In this document: in pieces, positions 44,111-52,969 of the stretch
How the letters are laid out: every line of letters starts with the position of its first letter
Numbering within the stretch: the stretch's first letter is position 1
From: Gloeocapsa sp. PCC 7428
GTDB lineage: Bacteria > Cyanobacteriota > Cyanobacteriia > Cyanobacteriales > Chroococcidiopsidaceae
Length of the DNA stretch: 64,000 nt
NCBI RefSeq assembly: GCF_000317555.1
Contig: NC_019745.1
Span: 2,294,001-2,358,000 of the forward strand
Direction of reading: 5' to 3'
Notes under the pieces: generated by a model
What the model saw: only the letters and a program-made list of their open reading frames with translations
Told to the model about the DNA's origin: nothing
Databases searched by the model: none
Position numbers and translations under genes: made by a program

Positions 44111-44220
44111 GGAATAGCTTAGAGTAAAACGTGAAACAGCTTTCCCTAAGTCTGCTCAGTACGGATGCATCTAGACTTAGGGAATAAAAGCAGGCTAAAG
44201 CTCCCTAAGTATTCCCTAAG
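44106..44220. repeat. iteron-like cluster of TTCCCTAAG motifs
   Basis: Five copies occur in 115 bases: TTTAGGGAA (44106-44114), TTCCCTAAG (44142-44150), CTTAGGGAA (44176-44184), CTCCCTAAG (44201-44209) and TTCCCTAAG (44212-44220), in both orientations, ending 24 bases before the next gene. Single copies also occur at 44967 and 52922. Confidence 0.8.
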
Positions 44221-44243
44221 CAATTCTGCCGAGGTGGGGAAGC

Positions 44244-44588
44244 ATGGCGAAACAAAGTAAATCAGCGCGGTTGATTCAACAACTCCAGGATTGGAGTGAT
44301 GAGGAGTTGGGGGAGCTAGCTGAGATGATCCAGGGGTTGTTGGAGTCACGGCAGGCAGAGTCAGAAGAGGAGAACCAAGAGACTCGTGAGGATGGTTCAC
44401 CACTAGGTAAGCATGGAGGACGGGGGCACATTGAGCTGAAGATGATTCCTGATGCTAAGACCGGCAAGATTTATGAACCTTATCGTTATCTTCGCTATTG
44501 GGGAGTAACGAAGAAGGGGACAATGGGGCTGAAGAGCGTGTATTTGGGTAAGGTTGGAGGAGACGGGGGCGATCGCTCCTCAACGTGA
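44244..44588 (+). CDS. plasmid-type hypothetical protein with a YRYLRYW motif
   Basis: The 114-residue protein begins MAKQSKSARLIQQLQDWSDE with an acidic helical half, then GKHGGRGHIELKMIPDAKTG and YEPYRYLRYWGVTKKGTMGL, KSVYLGK. The GxIELKxI...GPYRYLRYW...YLGK pattern recurs in small proteins on cyanobacterial plasmids and in mobile regions, as I recall. Function unknown; nucleic-acid binding by the basic half is plausible. It follows an iteron cluster and a DNA polymerase fragment, consistent with a captured plasmid segment. The site GAGGTGGGGAAGC precedes the ATG. Confidence 0.7.
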   Translation: MAKQSKSARLIQQLQDWSDEELGELAEMIQGLLESRQAESEEENQETREDGSPLGKHGGRGHIELKMIPDAKTGKIYEPYRYLRYWGVTKKGTMGLKSVYLGKVGGDGGDRSST

Positions 44589-44924
44589 ATTAGGGTTACG
44601 AAGACTTAGAAGCTGAGGAGAAATAAGCTTAAGCATAGCGGAATAGGGAGTTAAAAATTCTTTAGATCCAGCAGTACTTAGGGTTGTTTTAGACAAATAT
44701 AGCCATCTTTTTCAACAGTGGTACATCTGCACCAAGAAGTTGAAATTTAAGGTGTGCCATTAAATCTAAAGAAAATCTTCTGTCTATATACTTGAATGGA
44801 GATTGAGGTCAGCTAAATAAAGACCTTAACCATAGGTTGTTGTAAATACTTATGTGAAGCGTCAAGTCTGCTAGTGCGGATTTGGCGCTTCATAGTTCTG
44901 ATAGCTTGCTGGGAGGCACACCCG
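44589..44924. other. intergenic region, 336 bases
   Basis: Nothing is recognised except the approach to the right end of the TnpB element and a weak GAAGCGTCAAGTCTGC/GCGGATTTGGCGCTTC imperfect inverted repeat at about 44857-44891. Confidence 0.35.
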
Positions 44925-45100
44925 TATTGACATCCTCCCTACCCTGCTTACGCAGAGGGTAGGGATTCCCTAAGTCCGTTTGCGTTGCGACGACTTAGGT
45001 TTTACGGTTCCTGCTTCATTGCACCCGCCTATGTCCTTAGAGGATTTCGGTCTTACGGTCGCTCCACAGGCTGTCACGGTCTGCCCGACCGCCAAAAGGT
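44925..45100 (-). ncRNA. candidate omega RNA of TnpB
   Basis: In this family the guide RNA overlaps the 3' end of tnpB and the right end, with the guide taken from flanking DNA. The right-end hairpin (CCCTACCC/GGGTAGGG) and the tail GGATGTCAATAC fit that location. The guide would start at or near the boundary at 44925, reading outwards on the minus strand. Boundaries are inferred from the family, not seen directly. Confidence 0.35.
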
Positions 45101-46160
45101 TCACTGCCGCATTGATGTCTCGGTCGTGATGAGTGTTACACTTTGGGCAATCCCACTCCCGCACATTGAGCGGCATTTTGGGAGAAATGTACCCGCAGTT
45201 TGAGCAGCGTTTGGAACTGGGAAACCACTGATCCACCTGAATCAGGTTCCGTCCATACCATTGCGCTTTGTACTCTAACTGCCTCACCAATTCTCCCCAA
45301 CTGGCATCGGAGATTGCCTGAGTGAGTTTGTGGTTTTGCATCATGCCTTTCACATTCAACGATTCAACCACAATCGTTTGATTTTCACGAATGAGTTGAG
45401 TCGTTGTTTTATGTAAATGATCCTTGCGGATATTAGCAATGTGAGCATGATGTTTTGCAAGCTTTAACCTCGCCTTGCGCCGGTTGTTTGACCCTTTTTC
45501 TTTGCGCGATAGCGACTTTTGAAGCTGTTTTAATTTCTTCAGTGCCTTGCGTAAAGAGTTTGGATTGGCAACCTTAGTACCATCGCTTCCCGTGACGAGG
45601 GTAGAAACGCCCATGTCTAGCCCAATTTCTTGAGTAGAGCGAGGTAGAGGCAGAATCTTAATGTCACACAGAATTGAGACGAACCATTTCCCGTCTGGGG
45701 TTAGCCGCACCGTCACACTGGAGGGATCAGCATTGCGAGGAAGCTGACGGCTCCAGCGAACTGCAAGTGGCTCACTACACTTTGCCAGATAGAGCTTGCC
45801 ATCTTTCCAGCTAAAGGCAGCACGGGTAAACGTGGCAGATCCGCCATTGCGCTTCTTTTTGAATTGCGGGTAACTTGCCCGTTTCTCAAAAAAGTTCGTG
45901 TAGGCAGACTGCAAGTGCCTCAAGCACTGCTGCAATGGAACGCTGGACACTTCATTGAGGAAACTTAAATCCTCCTGTTTCTTCCATTGCGTCAATGCAG
46001 CAGAGGTCTGGTTATAGCCAATGCGCTCACCGTTGTAAAACGACTCGGTACGATAGGCAAGAGCTTTGTTGTACACAAGCCGCACACAGCCAACCGTCCG
46101 CCGCAACAGGTTTTCCTGTGCAGGCGTAGGATAGAATCGGTAGCGAAAGGCTTTTTCCAT
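44970..46160 (-). CDS. tnpB: RNA-guided endonuclease TnpB
   Basis: The 396-residue protein has the N-terminal helix-turn-helix/wedge region (FRYRFYPTPAQENLLRRTVG), the RuvC residues D182 (IGLDMGVSTLV), E266 (IVVESLNVKGM) and D348 (HHDRDINAAVN), and the zinc finger CSNCG (319-323) / CPKC (338-341). All catalytic positions are intact. It is read away from the adjacent histidine kinase gene. TnpB cuts target DNA next to a TAM, guided by the omega RNA, and helps retain the element. Confidence 0.95.
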   Translation of the reverse strand: MEKAFRYRFYPTPAQENLLRRTVGCVRLVYNKALAYRTESFYNGERIGYNQTSAALTQWKKQEDLSFLNEVSSVPLQQCLRHLQSAYTNFFEKRASYPQFKKKRNGGSATFTRAAFSWKDGKLYLAKCSEPLAVRWSRQLPRNADPSSVTVRLTPDGKWFVSILCDIKILPLPRSTQEIGLDMGVSTLVTGSDGTKVANPNSLRKALKKLKQLQKSLSRKEKGSNNRRKARLKLAKHHAHIANIRKDHLHKTTTQLIRENQTIVVESLNVKGMMQNHKLTQAISDASWGELVRQLEYKAQWYGRNLIQVDQWFPSSKRCSNCGYISPKMPLNVREWDCPKCNTHHDRDINAAVNLLAVGQTVTACGATVRPKSSKDIGGCNEAGTVKPKSSQRKRT

Positions 46161-46283
46161 GTCTTACATTCTAGCAAGTATTTTGTAAGACATAGAGATC
46201 TTGGATTCTTGTTCGCCTTCGGCTCACTCGCTCGTCATCCCTACCCTCTTTAGGGTAGGGACTTTCGCTACTAAGATAAAAAC

Positions 46284-49200
46284 ATGATTCTTGCCCTTGC
46301 CCAAACCCGATTTCGCCGCAGGCTGACCCGTGCGATCGTCCTACCGATCGTGTTGCTGCTTTTTCTGTCTAGCATTTTCATTTGGCAAACGACCCAGTTG
46401 GTGTCCGCGCTGCGTTGGGTAGACCATACCAATCAGGTCATCTCACAAGCTAACTATACCCAGAAGCTGTTGTTAGATAGGGAAACGGGACTGCGCGGAT
46501 ATTTACTAGCAGGACGGCAGAATTTTCTGGAGCCATATGAGCAAGCGAGCGACAAAATCAACGCTAGTTTGGAAGAACTCAAGCGCCGCGTTGCTGACAA
46601 TCCCGGTCAAGTTCAACGAGTCACTGCGCTAATCGCTCAATCTAACCAATGGGAACAACAAGTACCCCCTGCCATTACTCGTAAACAGCGTGGTGAACCT
46701 GAACCACTGAACGCTCTGGAACGCCGTAAACAGAGTATGGATCGGATGCGGCAGAAGATAACCGAGTTTATTGCAACCGAAGAGCAACTGCGTAACCAGC
46801 GTAGCCAAGTAGCTCAACAAACAACCCAATCAGTAATTCTGTCTAGCTTGCTGCTGGCATTAGGTGTGGGTGCTGTGCTTGCCTATTTCCTTCGTCGGCA
46901 AATTCTACAAGTGTCTAGGAGCTACGAGGATGCCCTGCATACTGCTCAAGTCAAGACTGAGGAGGCGCAGCGATCGGCGGCAGCCTTACAGCAGTATAAA
47001 GACATTTTTCAATTTGCTGAACATGGGTTGGTGATGGGCGCGCCCGATGATCAAACTCTCGCTCTCATGAATCCGGCGTTTGCTCGAATGCATGGGTACA
47101 CCGTCGAAGAACTTTTGGGAACCCCCATTCTCAATTTGTTTCCATTAGACTGTCATGCTGAAGCGATCGAATTCATTCAGCATGTCAATGAGCGGGGGTA
47201 TTATGCTGTTGAGTCACAGCATTGTCGTAAGGATGGCACGGTATTTCCTGTTTTCCTGAGCGGAACAGCAGTACGGGATGTCAGCGGCAACTTACTTTAC
47301 CGGATTGTCAGTGTTCACGATATCACTGAAAATAAGCAGGCAAAACTGGCTCTACAGCGAAGCGCCCAACGGCTAGCGGCACTGCATGAGATTGACCGAG
47401 CAATTCTGGCAACAGAAACGGATGAGGCTCTGATCAGTAACGCCCTTGCAAAGATGCGTCAAGTTGTGCCTCACCAGCAGGCGTTTGTGGCGGTGTTTGA
47501 TCTAGCGGTTGGAACCGCCCAAGTATTAGCGGGAAGCAGTCAAACTGAGGAATTGTCCCTACCTGTTGGCACTCTCCTAACTGTTACCGATTTTGCTCCT
47601 GAGCAAAGCTTACTTCATGGGATACGCTACGTGGAAAATTTGGCAACCGCAGAAGACTGTCCGCGTGTGCTGAGGCAGTTGAGATCGCAGGGCTTTTGCA
47701 GTTGTCTCTGTGTGCCCTTATTGGTAGAAAATACGCTAGTTGGAGAACTCAGCCTCGCAGCTACTGAACCTGCTGCCTTTGATGAGGAAGCGCAGGAGAT
47801 TGCCCGTGAAGTGGCAGATCAGTTGGCGATCGCTCTCCAGCAATCCCGCCTGCGACACCAACTGCAAGCTACAAATCAGCAGTTACAGCGTGAGTTGCAG
47901 GAACGTCAGCAAATTGAACGATCGCTGCGGGAACGCGAGGAACGCTTGAGGTTGTTCATCGAATATGCTCCAGTGAGCATTGCTATGTTTGATCGGGAAA
48001 TGCACTATGTTGCCCTCAGTCAGCGCTGGATTGATGAGTACCACCTCGATTCGATCGAGTCAGTATTAGGCAAATCCCATTATGAGATTTTCCCCAATAT
48101 TCCTGACTATTGGCGAAAAGTACACCAGCGGGGACTGGCAGGACACAGCGAAACATGCGACGAGGATCGTTTCGTGCTGCCGGATGGCACGGAACAATAC
48201 CTGCGGTGGGAAGTGCAGCCTTGGTTTGATGACAGCGGCACGGTGAGTGGCATTCTCATCTTCGTCGAGGATATTACTGCCCGAAAAAGAGTTGAAATTG
48301 CGCTAGTTGAAAGTGAGCAGCAGTTTAGGGCAACCTTCAATCAAGCCGCTGTGGGCATTGCTCATGTCAGCTTGACCGGACAATGGCTACGGGTTAATCA
48401 AAAGCTATGTGAAATTGTGGGCTACACCCATGAGGAAGTACTGCAACGCACCTTCCAGGACATGACCTATGCGGAAGACTTAGACAGTGACCTCGATTAT
48501 GTTCGCCAAATGCTGGCAGATGAAATTCAAACTTACTCAATGGAGAAACGCTACATCCGTAAGGATGGCTCCCTGGTTTGGATTAACTTAACGGTGTCCC
48601 TTGTGCGAGAAGTGGATGGGCAGCCCAAATACTTTATTTCGATTGTTGAAGATATTCACGATCGCAAAATTGCTCAACTGCATAAGCAATTTCTGAATGA
48701 CCTCGATTTCCGGTTACGACAGCTTTCTAGCGCAGACGCGATGGAATGGGAAGCTGTCAGCCGCATTGGAGAGTATCTTCAGGTGGAGCGCTGCGTCTGG
48801 TTTGAAATCAATTTACAGGAGGATGTGGCGATTGCCCGACAAGACTGGCGACAGCGGGAGGACATTCCCAGTGTGGTTGGGGTCTTCCCTATATCACAGT
48901 TCTCATTACCAGAGATCATCGCCCAGTACCAGGCAGGAGAACCTGTCGTTGTTTCCGATGTAGCCACCTACCCTGCTACGGCTCCCTTTGCCCGTAGCTA
49001 TGAAGAGCGAGGCATTCGCGCTTACATTGGCGTTCCTTGCCTTCACGAAGGGCGCTTGGTTGCCAATCTAGCCATTAACGCCGAAACCCCACAGCAGTGG
49101 CAATCCCATCAAGTTTCCCTCCTGCAAGAAGCCGTTGCGCGGCTCTGGTCGCTCCTGCTGCAAACGAGAGCAGTTGAAGCACTGCGGAACAGTGAAGAGC

Positions 49201-50369
49201 GAATTCGACTGGCAACTGAAGCTGCCCAGTTAGGGATGTGGTTCTGGAATATTCCTCAAAATAAATTAATTTGGACAGACCGCTGTAAAGCCATATTTGG
49301 ACTTGTGCCAGAAACGCCAATAAGCTATGAGGTGTTTCTAAATGCGCTGCACCCAGACGATCGCGATCGCGCTCATGCCGCTGTCACACAGGCGTTAGAG
49401 CAAAGAGGTGAATATAACATTGAATACCGCACCCTTTGGCAAGATGGCAGCACTCACTGGATTGCCGCTAAAGGACGAGCGTATTACGATGCTAGTGACA
49501 ACCCATTGCATCTGATGGGAACGGTGCAAGATATCACCGAACGCAAGCAAGCAGAAGCGGATCTGCATCAGCTTAATGTCACCTTAGAGCAACGAGTTGC
49601 TGAACGCACTGCCCAACTAGAGGAAACCAACCAGGAACTTGAAGCATTTACCTACTCGGTTTCCCATGATTTGCGAGCACCGCTACGAACAATACAAGGC
49701 TTTGCAAAAGCCCTGTTAGAAGATTGTGGCGAACAGCTAGAAGACTTTTGCCGCAGCTATATCGATTCCATCATTGAGGATGCCGTTCAGATGAATCTGC
49801 TGATCAGCGACTTGCTGAACTATAGTCGTCTAACTCGGACTCAGATTAAGCTACAACCCACGGCATTAGACGATGTGGTGAAAGAAGCCCTGAAGCAATT
49901 AACGGCTCAAATTCAGGAAACCCAGGCTCAGATTCAGGTGGCAGTGGATCTGCCACCAGTCATGGCGCACCGTTCAACGTTGATTCAAGTTATTACCAAT
50001 CTGATTAGCAATGCCATTAAATTTGTCGAACCCAATATGCAGCCACAGATAGATATTTTTGTGGAAGAAGCATACCAAAATGACGAACGCTGGATACGAT
50101 TGTGGATTGTAGACAACGGCATTGGCATTGCACCTGAACACCAAGAGCGAGTATTCCGGGTCTTTGAACGCCTTCATGGTGCCGAACACTACCCTGGTAC
50201 GGGCATTGGCTTAGCCATTGTGCGTAAAGGGCTAGAGCGGATGGGCGGGCAAGTTGGTGTGGAATCGCAACTGGGGCAGGGAAGCCGTTTTTGGATTGCG
50301 CTGCTAAGTGCTGTTCTCCCATTGAACGACTCAACTCATGACCCAACCTCTCCGAATCCTCCTGATTGA
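46284..50369 (+). CDS. sensor histidine kinase: CHASE3, PAS, GAF, PAS, PAS, GAF, PAS, HisKA, HATPase
   Basis: This 1361-residue membrane kinase has TM helices at about 19-38 and 184-203, enclosing a CHASE3 domain (NYTQKLLLDRETGLRGYLLA). Then come PAS (about 240-350), GAF (about 360-520), two PAS (about 556-670, 680-795), GAF (about 815-960, containing RCVWFEI), PAS (about 975-1090), HisKA with phosphorylatable His in YSVSHDLRAPLRTIQGFAKA, and HATPase (SNAIKFVE, DNGIGIAPEH, GTGIGLAIVRKG). The next gene overlaps its end by 32 bases and starts with a receiver, its likely partner. Its ATG lies only 20 bases from the TnpB element, so the original promoter was probably displaced. Confidence 0.93.
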   Translation: MILALAQTRFRRRLTRAIVLPIVLLLFLSSIFIWQTTQLVSALRWVDHTNQVISQANYTQKLLLDRETGLRGYLLAGRQNFLEPYEQASDKINASLEELKRRVADNPGQVQRVTALIAQSNQWEQQVPPAITRKQRGEPEPLNALERRKQSMDRMRQKITEFIATEEQLRNQRSQVAQQTTQSVILSSLLLALGVGAVLAYFLRRQILQVSRSYEDALHTAQVKTEEAQRSAAALQQYKDIFQFAEHGLVMGAPDDQTLALMNPAFARMHGYTVEELLGTPILNLFPLDCHAEAIEFIQHVNERGYYAVESQHCRKDGTVFPVFLSGTAVRDVSGNLLYRIVSVHDITENKQAKLALQRSAQRLAALHEIDRAILATETDEALISNALAKMRQVVPHQQAFVAVFDLAVGTAQVLAGSSQTEELSLPVGTLLTVTDFAPEQSLLHGIRYVENLATAEDCPRVLRQLRSQGFCSCLCVPLLVENTLVGELSLAATEPAAFDEEAQEIAREVADQLAIALQQSRLRHQLQATNQQLQRELQERQQIERSLREREERLRLFIEYAPVSIAMFDREMHYVALSQRWIDEYHLDSIESVLGKSHYEIFPNIPDYWRKVHQRGLAGHSETCDEDRFVLPDGTEQYLRWEVQPWFDDSGTVSGILIFVEDITARKRVEIALVESEQQFRATFNQAAVGIAHVSLTGQWLRVNQKLCEIVGYTHEEVLQRTFQDMTYAEDLDSDLDYVRQMLADEIQTYSMEKRYIRKDGSLVWINLTVSLVREVDGQPKYFISIVEDIHDRKIAQLHKQFLNDLDFRLRQLSSADAMEWEAVSRIGEYLQVERCVWFEINLQEDVAIARQDWRQREDIPSVVGVFPISQFSLPEIIAQYQAGEPVVVSDVATYPATAPFARSYEERGIRAYIGVPCLHEGRLVANLAINAETPQQWQSHQVSLLQEAVARLWSLLLQTRAVEALRNSEERIRLATEAAQLGMWFWNIPQNKLIWTDRCKAIFGLVPETPISYEVFLNALHPDDRDRAHAAVTQALEQRGEYNIEYRTLWQDGSTHWIAAKGRAYYDASDNPLHLMGTVQDITERKQAEADLHQLNVTLEQRVAERTAQLEETNQELEAFTYSVSHDLRAPLRTIQGFAKALLEDCGEQLEDFCRSYIDSIIEDAVQMNLLISDLLNYSRLTRTQIKLQPTALDDVVKEALKQLTAQIQETQAQIQVAVDLPPVMAHRSTLIQVITNLISNAIKFVEPNMQPQIDIFVEEAYQNDERWIRLWIVDNGIGIAPEHQERVFRVFERLHGAEHYPGTGIGLAIVRKGLERMGGQVGVESQLGQGSRFWIALLSAVLPLNDSTHDPTSPNPPD

Positions 50370-51852
50370 TGATAACCGCAGCGATCGCGCCCTCGCTCTG
50401 CGCGAATTGCAGCGGGACTTTAACCAACTGGATGTCCAGGAAATTTCCAGTTCCGGTGAGTTTAATCGTGCAATCGAGGCAGGTGCTTTTGATGCCGTAA
50501 TCACGGATTTTCAACTGCGCTGGACAACCGGGTTAGATATTCTGGAGACGGTGAGACAACGGTATCCCCGCTGTCCGGTGATTATGTTTACCAATACCGG
50601 AACCGAGGAAGTCGCCGTCGAAGCCATGAAGCTAGGACTCGATGATTATATTCTTAAAGAGCCAAACCGCTACGTGCGATTGCCTGCTTCGCTACGGGTA
50701 GCACTAGAGCGGCGCGAAACCCAACAACGAGCGGCGCTACTGGAAATCCGATTGCAAGGATTGCTCAATCAGGTCAATATTGGCATTTTTCGCTTCAGTT
50801 CAGAGGGTGCATTGATCGAGAGTAATCCTGCTTTTCTAGAGTTATTGGGCGTAGAATCGCTGGATCAAGCCAATGAGATGAATTTGATCGATATTTGTGA
50901 CTGCTATGTTCGATTAGCCAATTTGCCGCCACCTCAACGGCAAGAGCAAGAAGTGCAACTGCAACGAAGTGATGGCACGCAATTTTGGGCGCTTCTGACG
51001 ACGACTTTGAATACCGTTGAGGGGATTACTGTTCTCGATGGGCTACTAGACGACATTACAGAGCGTAAACAGGCTGAAGTAGCGCTTCAGCAACTCAATG
51101 CCACCTTAGAAGCACGAGTGCAGGAACGCACCGCTGAACTGGCTGCGGCGAATCAAGATCTCGAAGAGTTCACATATTCGATCTCCCATGATTTGCGTAC
51201 CCCTTTGCGAACGATTCAGGGATTTGCTCAAGTATTGTTAGAGGATCTGGGTGAGTCATTAGATGCGAGTCATCTGACATTTCTACAGCGAATTGCTGCC
51301 AATGCCCAACAACTGGATACCTTAATCACCGACCTTTTAACTTACAGTCGCTTGAGACAGGCTGAAATCGATTTGGAACCTGTTAATCTATCCCTGGTTT
51401 TAACAGACGTGTTAACTCAATTAGAGCCAGAGATTCAGACGCGACAGGCACAACTTCAGATTGAGGAACCGTTACCCCTTGTGCAAGCGAATCGTCTAAT
51501 TTTGATTCAGGTTCTGACAAACCTACTGTCTAATGCGGTTAAGTTTGTGGCAGACGATGTGCAGCCTCAAGTGCGAGTATGGGCGGAGGAGCGGAGGAGT
51601 GGGGGGGCAGGAGAGCGATCCAGTGTCCGTCTATATGTAGAGGATAATGGGATTGGTGTTGCTGTAGACAATCAGCAACAGATTTTTAGACCCTTTATTC
51701 GTCTGCATGGGGAGGAAAAATATCCGGGTAATGGGATTGGGCTGGCGATCGTCCGCAAAGGAATCGAGCGCATGGGTGGACAGGTAGGCGTTGAGTCGCA
51801 ACTAGGGCAAGGCAGCCGATTTTGGATTGAGCTACCTGCCATAGGAGAATAA
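50338..51852 (+). CDS. receiver-PAS histidine kinase
   Basis: The 504-residue protein starts with a receiver (RILLIDDNRSDRA, phosphoacceptor D57 in VITDFQLRW, lysine in YILKEPNR), then a PAS domain (about 135-240), a coiled coil, HisKA (YSISHDLRTPLRTIQGFAQV) and HATPase (SNAVKFVADD, GNGIGLAIVRKGIERMGGQV). The C-terminal 50 residues are nearly the same as those of the upstream kinase, so the two arose by duplication. The gene overlaps the upstream gene by 32 bases, which implies coupled translation and a direct phosphorelay step. The stretch GGGCGGAGGAGCGGAGGAGT at about 51579-51600 encodes a low-complexity linker. Confidence 0.92.
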   Translation: MTQPLRILLIDDNRSDRALALRELQRDFNQLDVQEISSSGEFNRAIEAGAFDAVITDFQLRWTTGLDILETVRQRYPRCPVIMFTNTGTEEVAVEAMKLGLDDYILKEPNRYVRLPASLRVALERRETQQRAALLEIRLQGLLNQVNIGIFRFSSEGALIESNPAFLELLGVESLDQANEMNLIDICDCYVRLANLPPPQRQEQEVQLQRSDGTQFWALLTTTLNTVEGITVLDGLLDDITERKQAEVALQQLNATLEARVQERTAELAAANQDLEEFTYSISHDLRTPLRTIQGFAQVLLEDLGESLDASHLTFLQRIAANAQQLDTLITDLLTYSRLRQAEIDLEPVNLSLVLTDVLTQLEPEIQTRQAQLQIEEPLPLVQANRLILIQVLTNLLSNAVKFVADDVQPQVRVWAEERRSGGAGERSSVRLYVEDNGIGVAVDNQQQIFRPFIRLHGEEKYPGNGIGLAIVRKGIERMGGQVGVESQLGQGSRFWIELPAIGE

Positions 51853-51877
51853 GACCATAATAGGTATTAGTTAGCAG

Positions 51878-52153
51878 ATGCGATTCATTTGGGATGAAAA
51901 CAAGCGGCAATCAAATTTGGACAAACATGGGTTTGATTTTGTCGATGCTTTCCAGGTTTTTGAGGGGGCAACGCTCACATTTGAAGACGATCGCTATGCT
52001 TATGGTGAGCAACGCTTTATTACACTGGGGTTGCTATCTGGACGAGTGGTGGTGATTGCTCATACAGAGGTTGGAGACGAAATTCGGGTTATTTCGATGA
52101 GGGAGGGAACTAAACGTGAGCAAATCATCTTCTTCCAAAGTCTCTCAAACTGA
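51878..52153 (+). CDS. brnT: BrnT-family toxin
   Basis: The 91-residue protein starts MRFIWDENKRQSNLDKHGFD, with the BrnT hallmarks DENKRQSNLDKHGFDF, TFEDDRYAYGEQRFITLGL and RVISMREGTKREQ. These carry the His/Glu/Arg residues of the RNase-like active site. BrnT is a ribonuclease toxin with a RelE-like fold. The BrnA gene overlaps its 3' end by 38 bases. The pair lies 25 bases after a kinase gene and may be carried on its transcript. Confidence 0.93.
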   Translation: MRFIWDENKRQSNLDKHGFDFVDAFQVFEGATLTFEDDRYAYGEQRFITLGLLSGRVVVIAHTEVGDEIRVISMREGTKREQIIFFQSLSN

Positions 52154-52403
52154 TTGGGAGCGGATTGACGCTATGAAAGATGAAGATATTGATCTGTCTG
52201 ATATTCCAGAGGTAACTGAAGAACAAATGCAGCGGGCCGTGCTGCGGGTTGCCGGAAAACCTGTTGAGCGAGGTCAGCGGCATGTTGATCTCCTCCTGGA
52301 TGCTTTCATCGTGGAATACTTTGAGGCACAGGCTGGTGAGCAGGGAGTTCAAGTGCTGATTAATCAGGTGTTGGCGGAGTATATTCATAACCGCGATCGC
52401 TAA
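52116..52403 (+). CDS. brnA: BrnA-family antitoxin
   Basis: The 95-residue protein uses a GTG start at 52116 inside brnT. It has the BrnA core TDWERIDAMKDEDIDLSDIP (the toxin-binding segment), EVTEEQMQRAVLRVAG and a C-terminal ribbon-helix-helix-like region HVDLLLDAFIVEYFEAQAGE ... YQTLINQVL-like ending LINQVLAEYIHNRDR. BrnA binds BrnT and DNA and normally represses the operon. A nested GTG start suggests coupled, limited antitoxin synthesis. Confidence 0.92.
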   Translation: MSKSSSSKVSQTDWERIDAMKDEDIDLSDIPEVTEEQMQRAVLRVAGKPVERGQRHVDLLLDAFIVEYFEAQAGEQGVQVLINQVLAEYIHNRDR

Positions 52404-52412
52404 ACTCGGAAA

Positions 52413-52865
52413 ATGATGAGCACAGAACACACCATTCTACTTGTAGAAGATAACCCCAAAGATGTCTTCCTCGTACAACGAGCGTTTCGTAAGGCTGGAA
52501 TCATCACGTCTCTGCAAGTGGTGAATGACGGCGATGCTGCCATTCAGTACCTTGCTGGAGAAACGCCCTACAACGATCGCACTGCCTATCCATTGCCTGT
52601 ATTTGTACTGCTCGATCTCAAACTGCCGCGACGATCGGGGGCGGAAGTGTTGTCTTGGATTCGCCAACAGCCTGAACTCCGGCGTTTACCTGTGGTTGCC
52701 CTCACGTCGTCGAGGGAGTATGTGGATGTCAATCACATCTACGATTTAGGTGGTAATGCTTATATCGTCAAGCCTCCAGATTTTGATCAGTTAGTCGAGA
52801 TCCTCAAAACGCTTGATTTGCATTGGATTACTTACAACGAAAAGCCTCAGCTAGGTATGGCATAG
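52413..52865 (+). CDS. single-domain response regulator (Rcp1-like)
   Basis: The 150-residue stand-alone receiver has TILLVEDNPKDVFLVQRAF (acidic pair E/D near residues 12-13), the phosphoacceptor aspartate in VFVLLDLKLPRRSG, Thr in VALTSS and lysine in YIVKPPDFDQL. The insertion with AGETPYNDRTAYPLP matches the Rcp1/CheY-like group that partners phytochrome-type and multi-PAS kinases in cyanobacteria. There is no output domain, so it is a relay or protein-binding output for the neighbouring kinases. Confidence 0.93.
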   Translation: MMSTEHTILLVEDNPKDVFLVQRAFRKAGIITSLQVVNDGDAAIQYLAGETPYNDRTAYPLPVFVLLDLKLPRRSGAEVLSWIRQQPELRRLPVVALTSSREYVDVNHIYDLGGNAYIVKPPDFDQLVEILKTLDLHWITYNEKPQLGMA

Positions 52866-52969
52866 TCCACTATATTGTGTAAGGCAATCTCTCGAAGGAT
52901 AGATATACAAATAACGCAGATACTCCCTAAGATAGACTCACTTGTCCCCTTCCCAGTAGGGAACGCTTC

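Larger units (their letters stand above)
44925..46264 (-). mobile_element. IS200/IS605-type element with TnpB only
   Basis: Subterminal hairpins lie at both ends: CCCTACCC...GGGTAGGG at 44937-44964 (right end, followed on the minus strand by AGGATGTCAAT) and CCCTACCCTCTTTAGGGTAGGG at 46239-46260 (left end). The only gene is tnpB; no TnpA (Y1 HUH transposase) gene is present, so movement would need a TnpA in trans. Exact ends are estimated. Confidence 0.8.
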
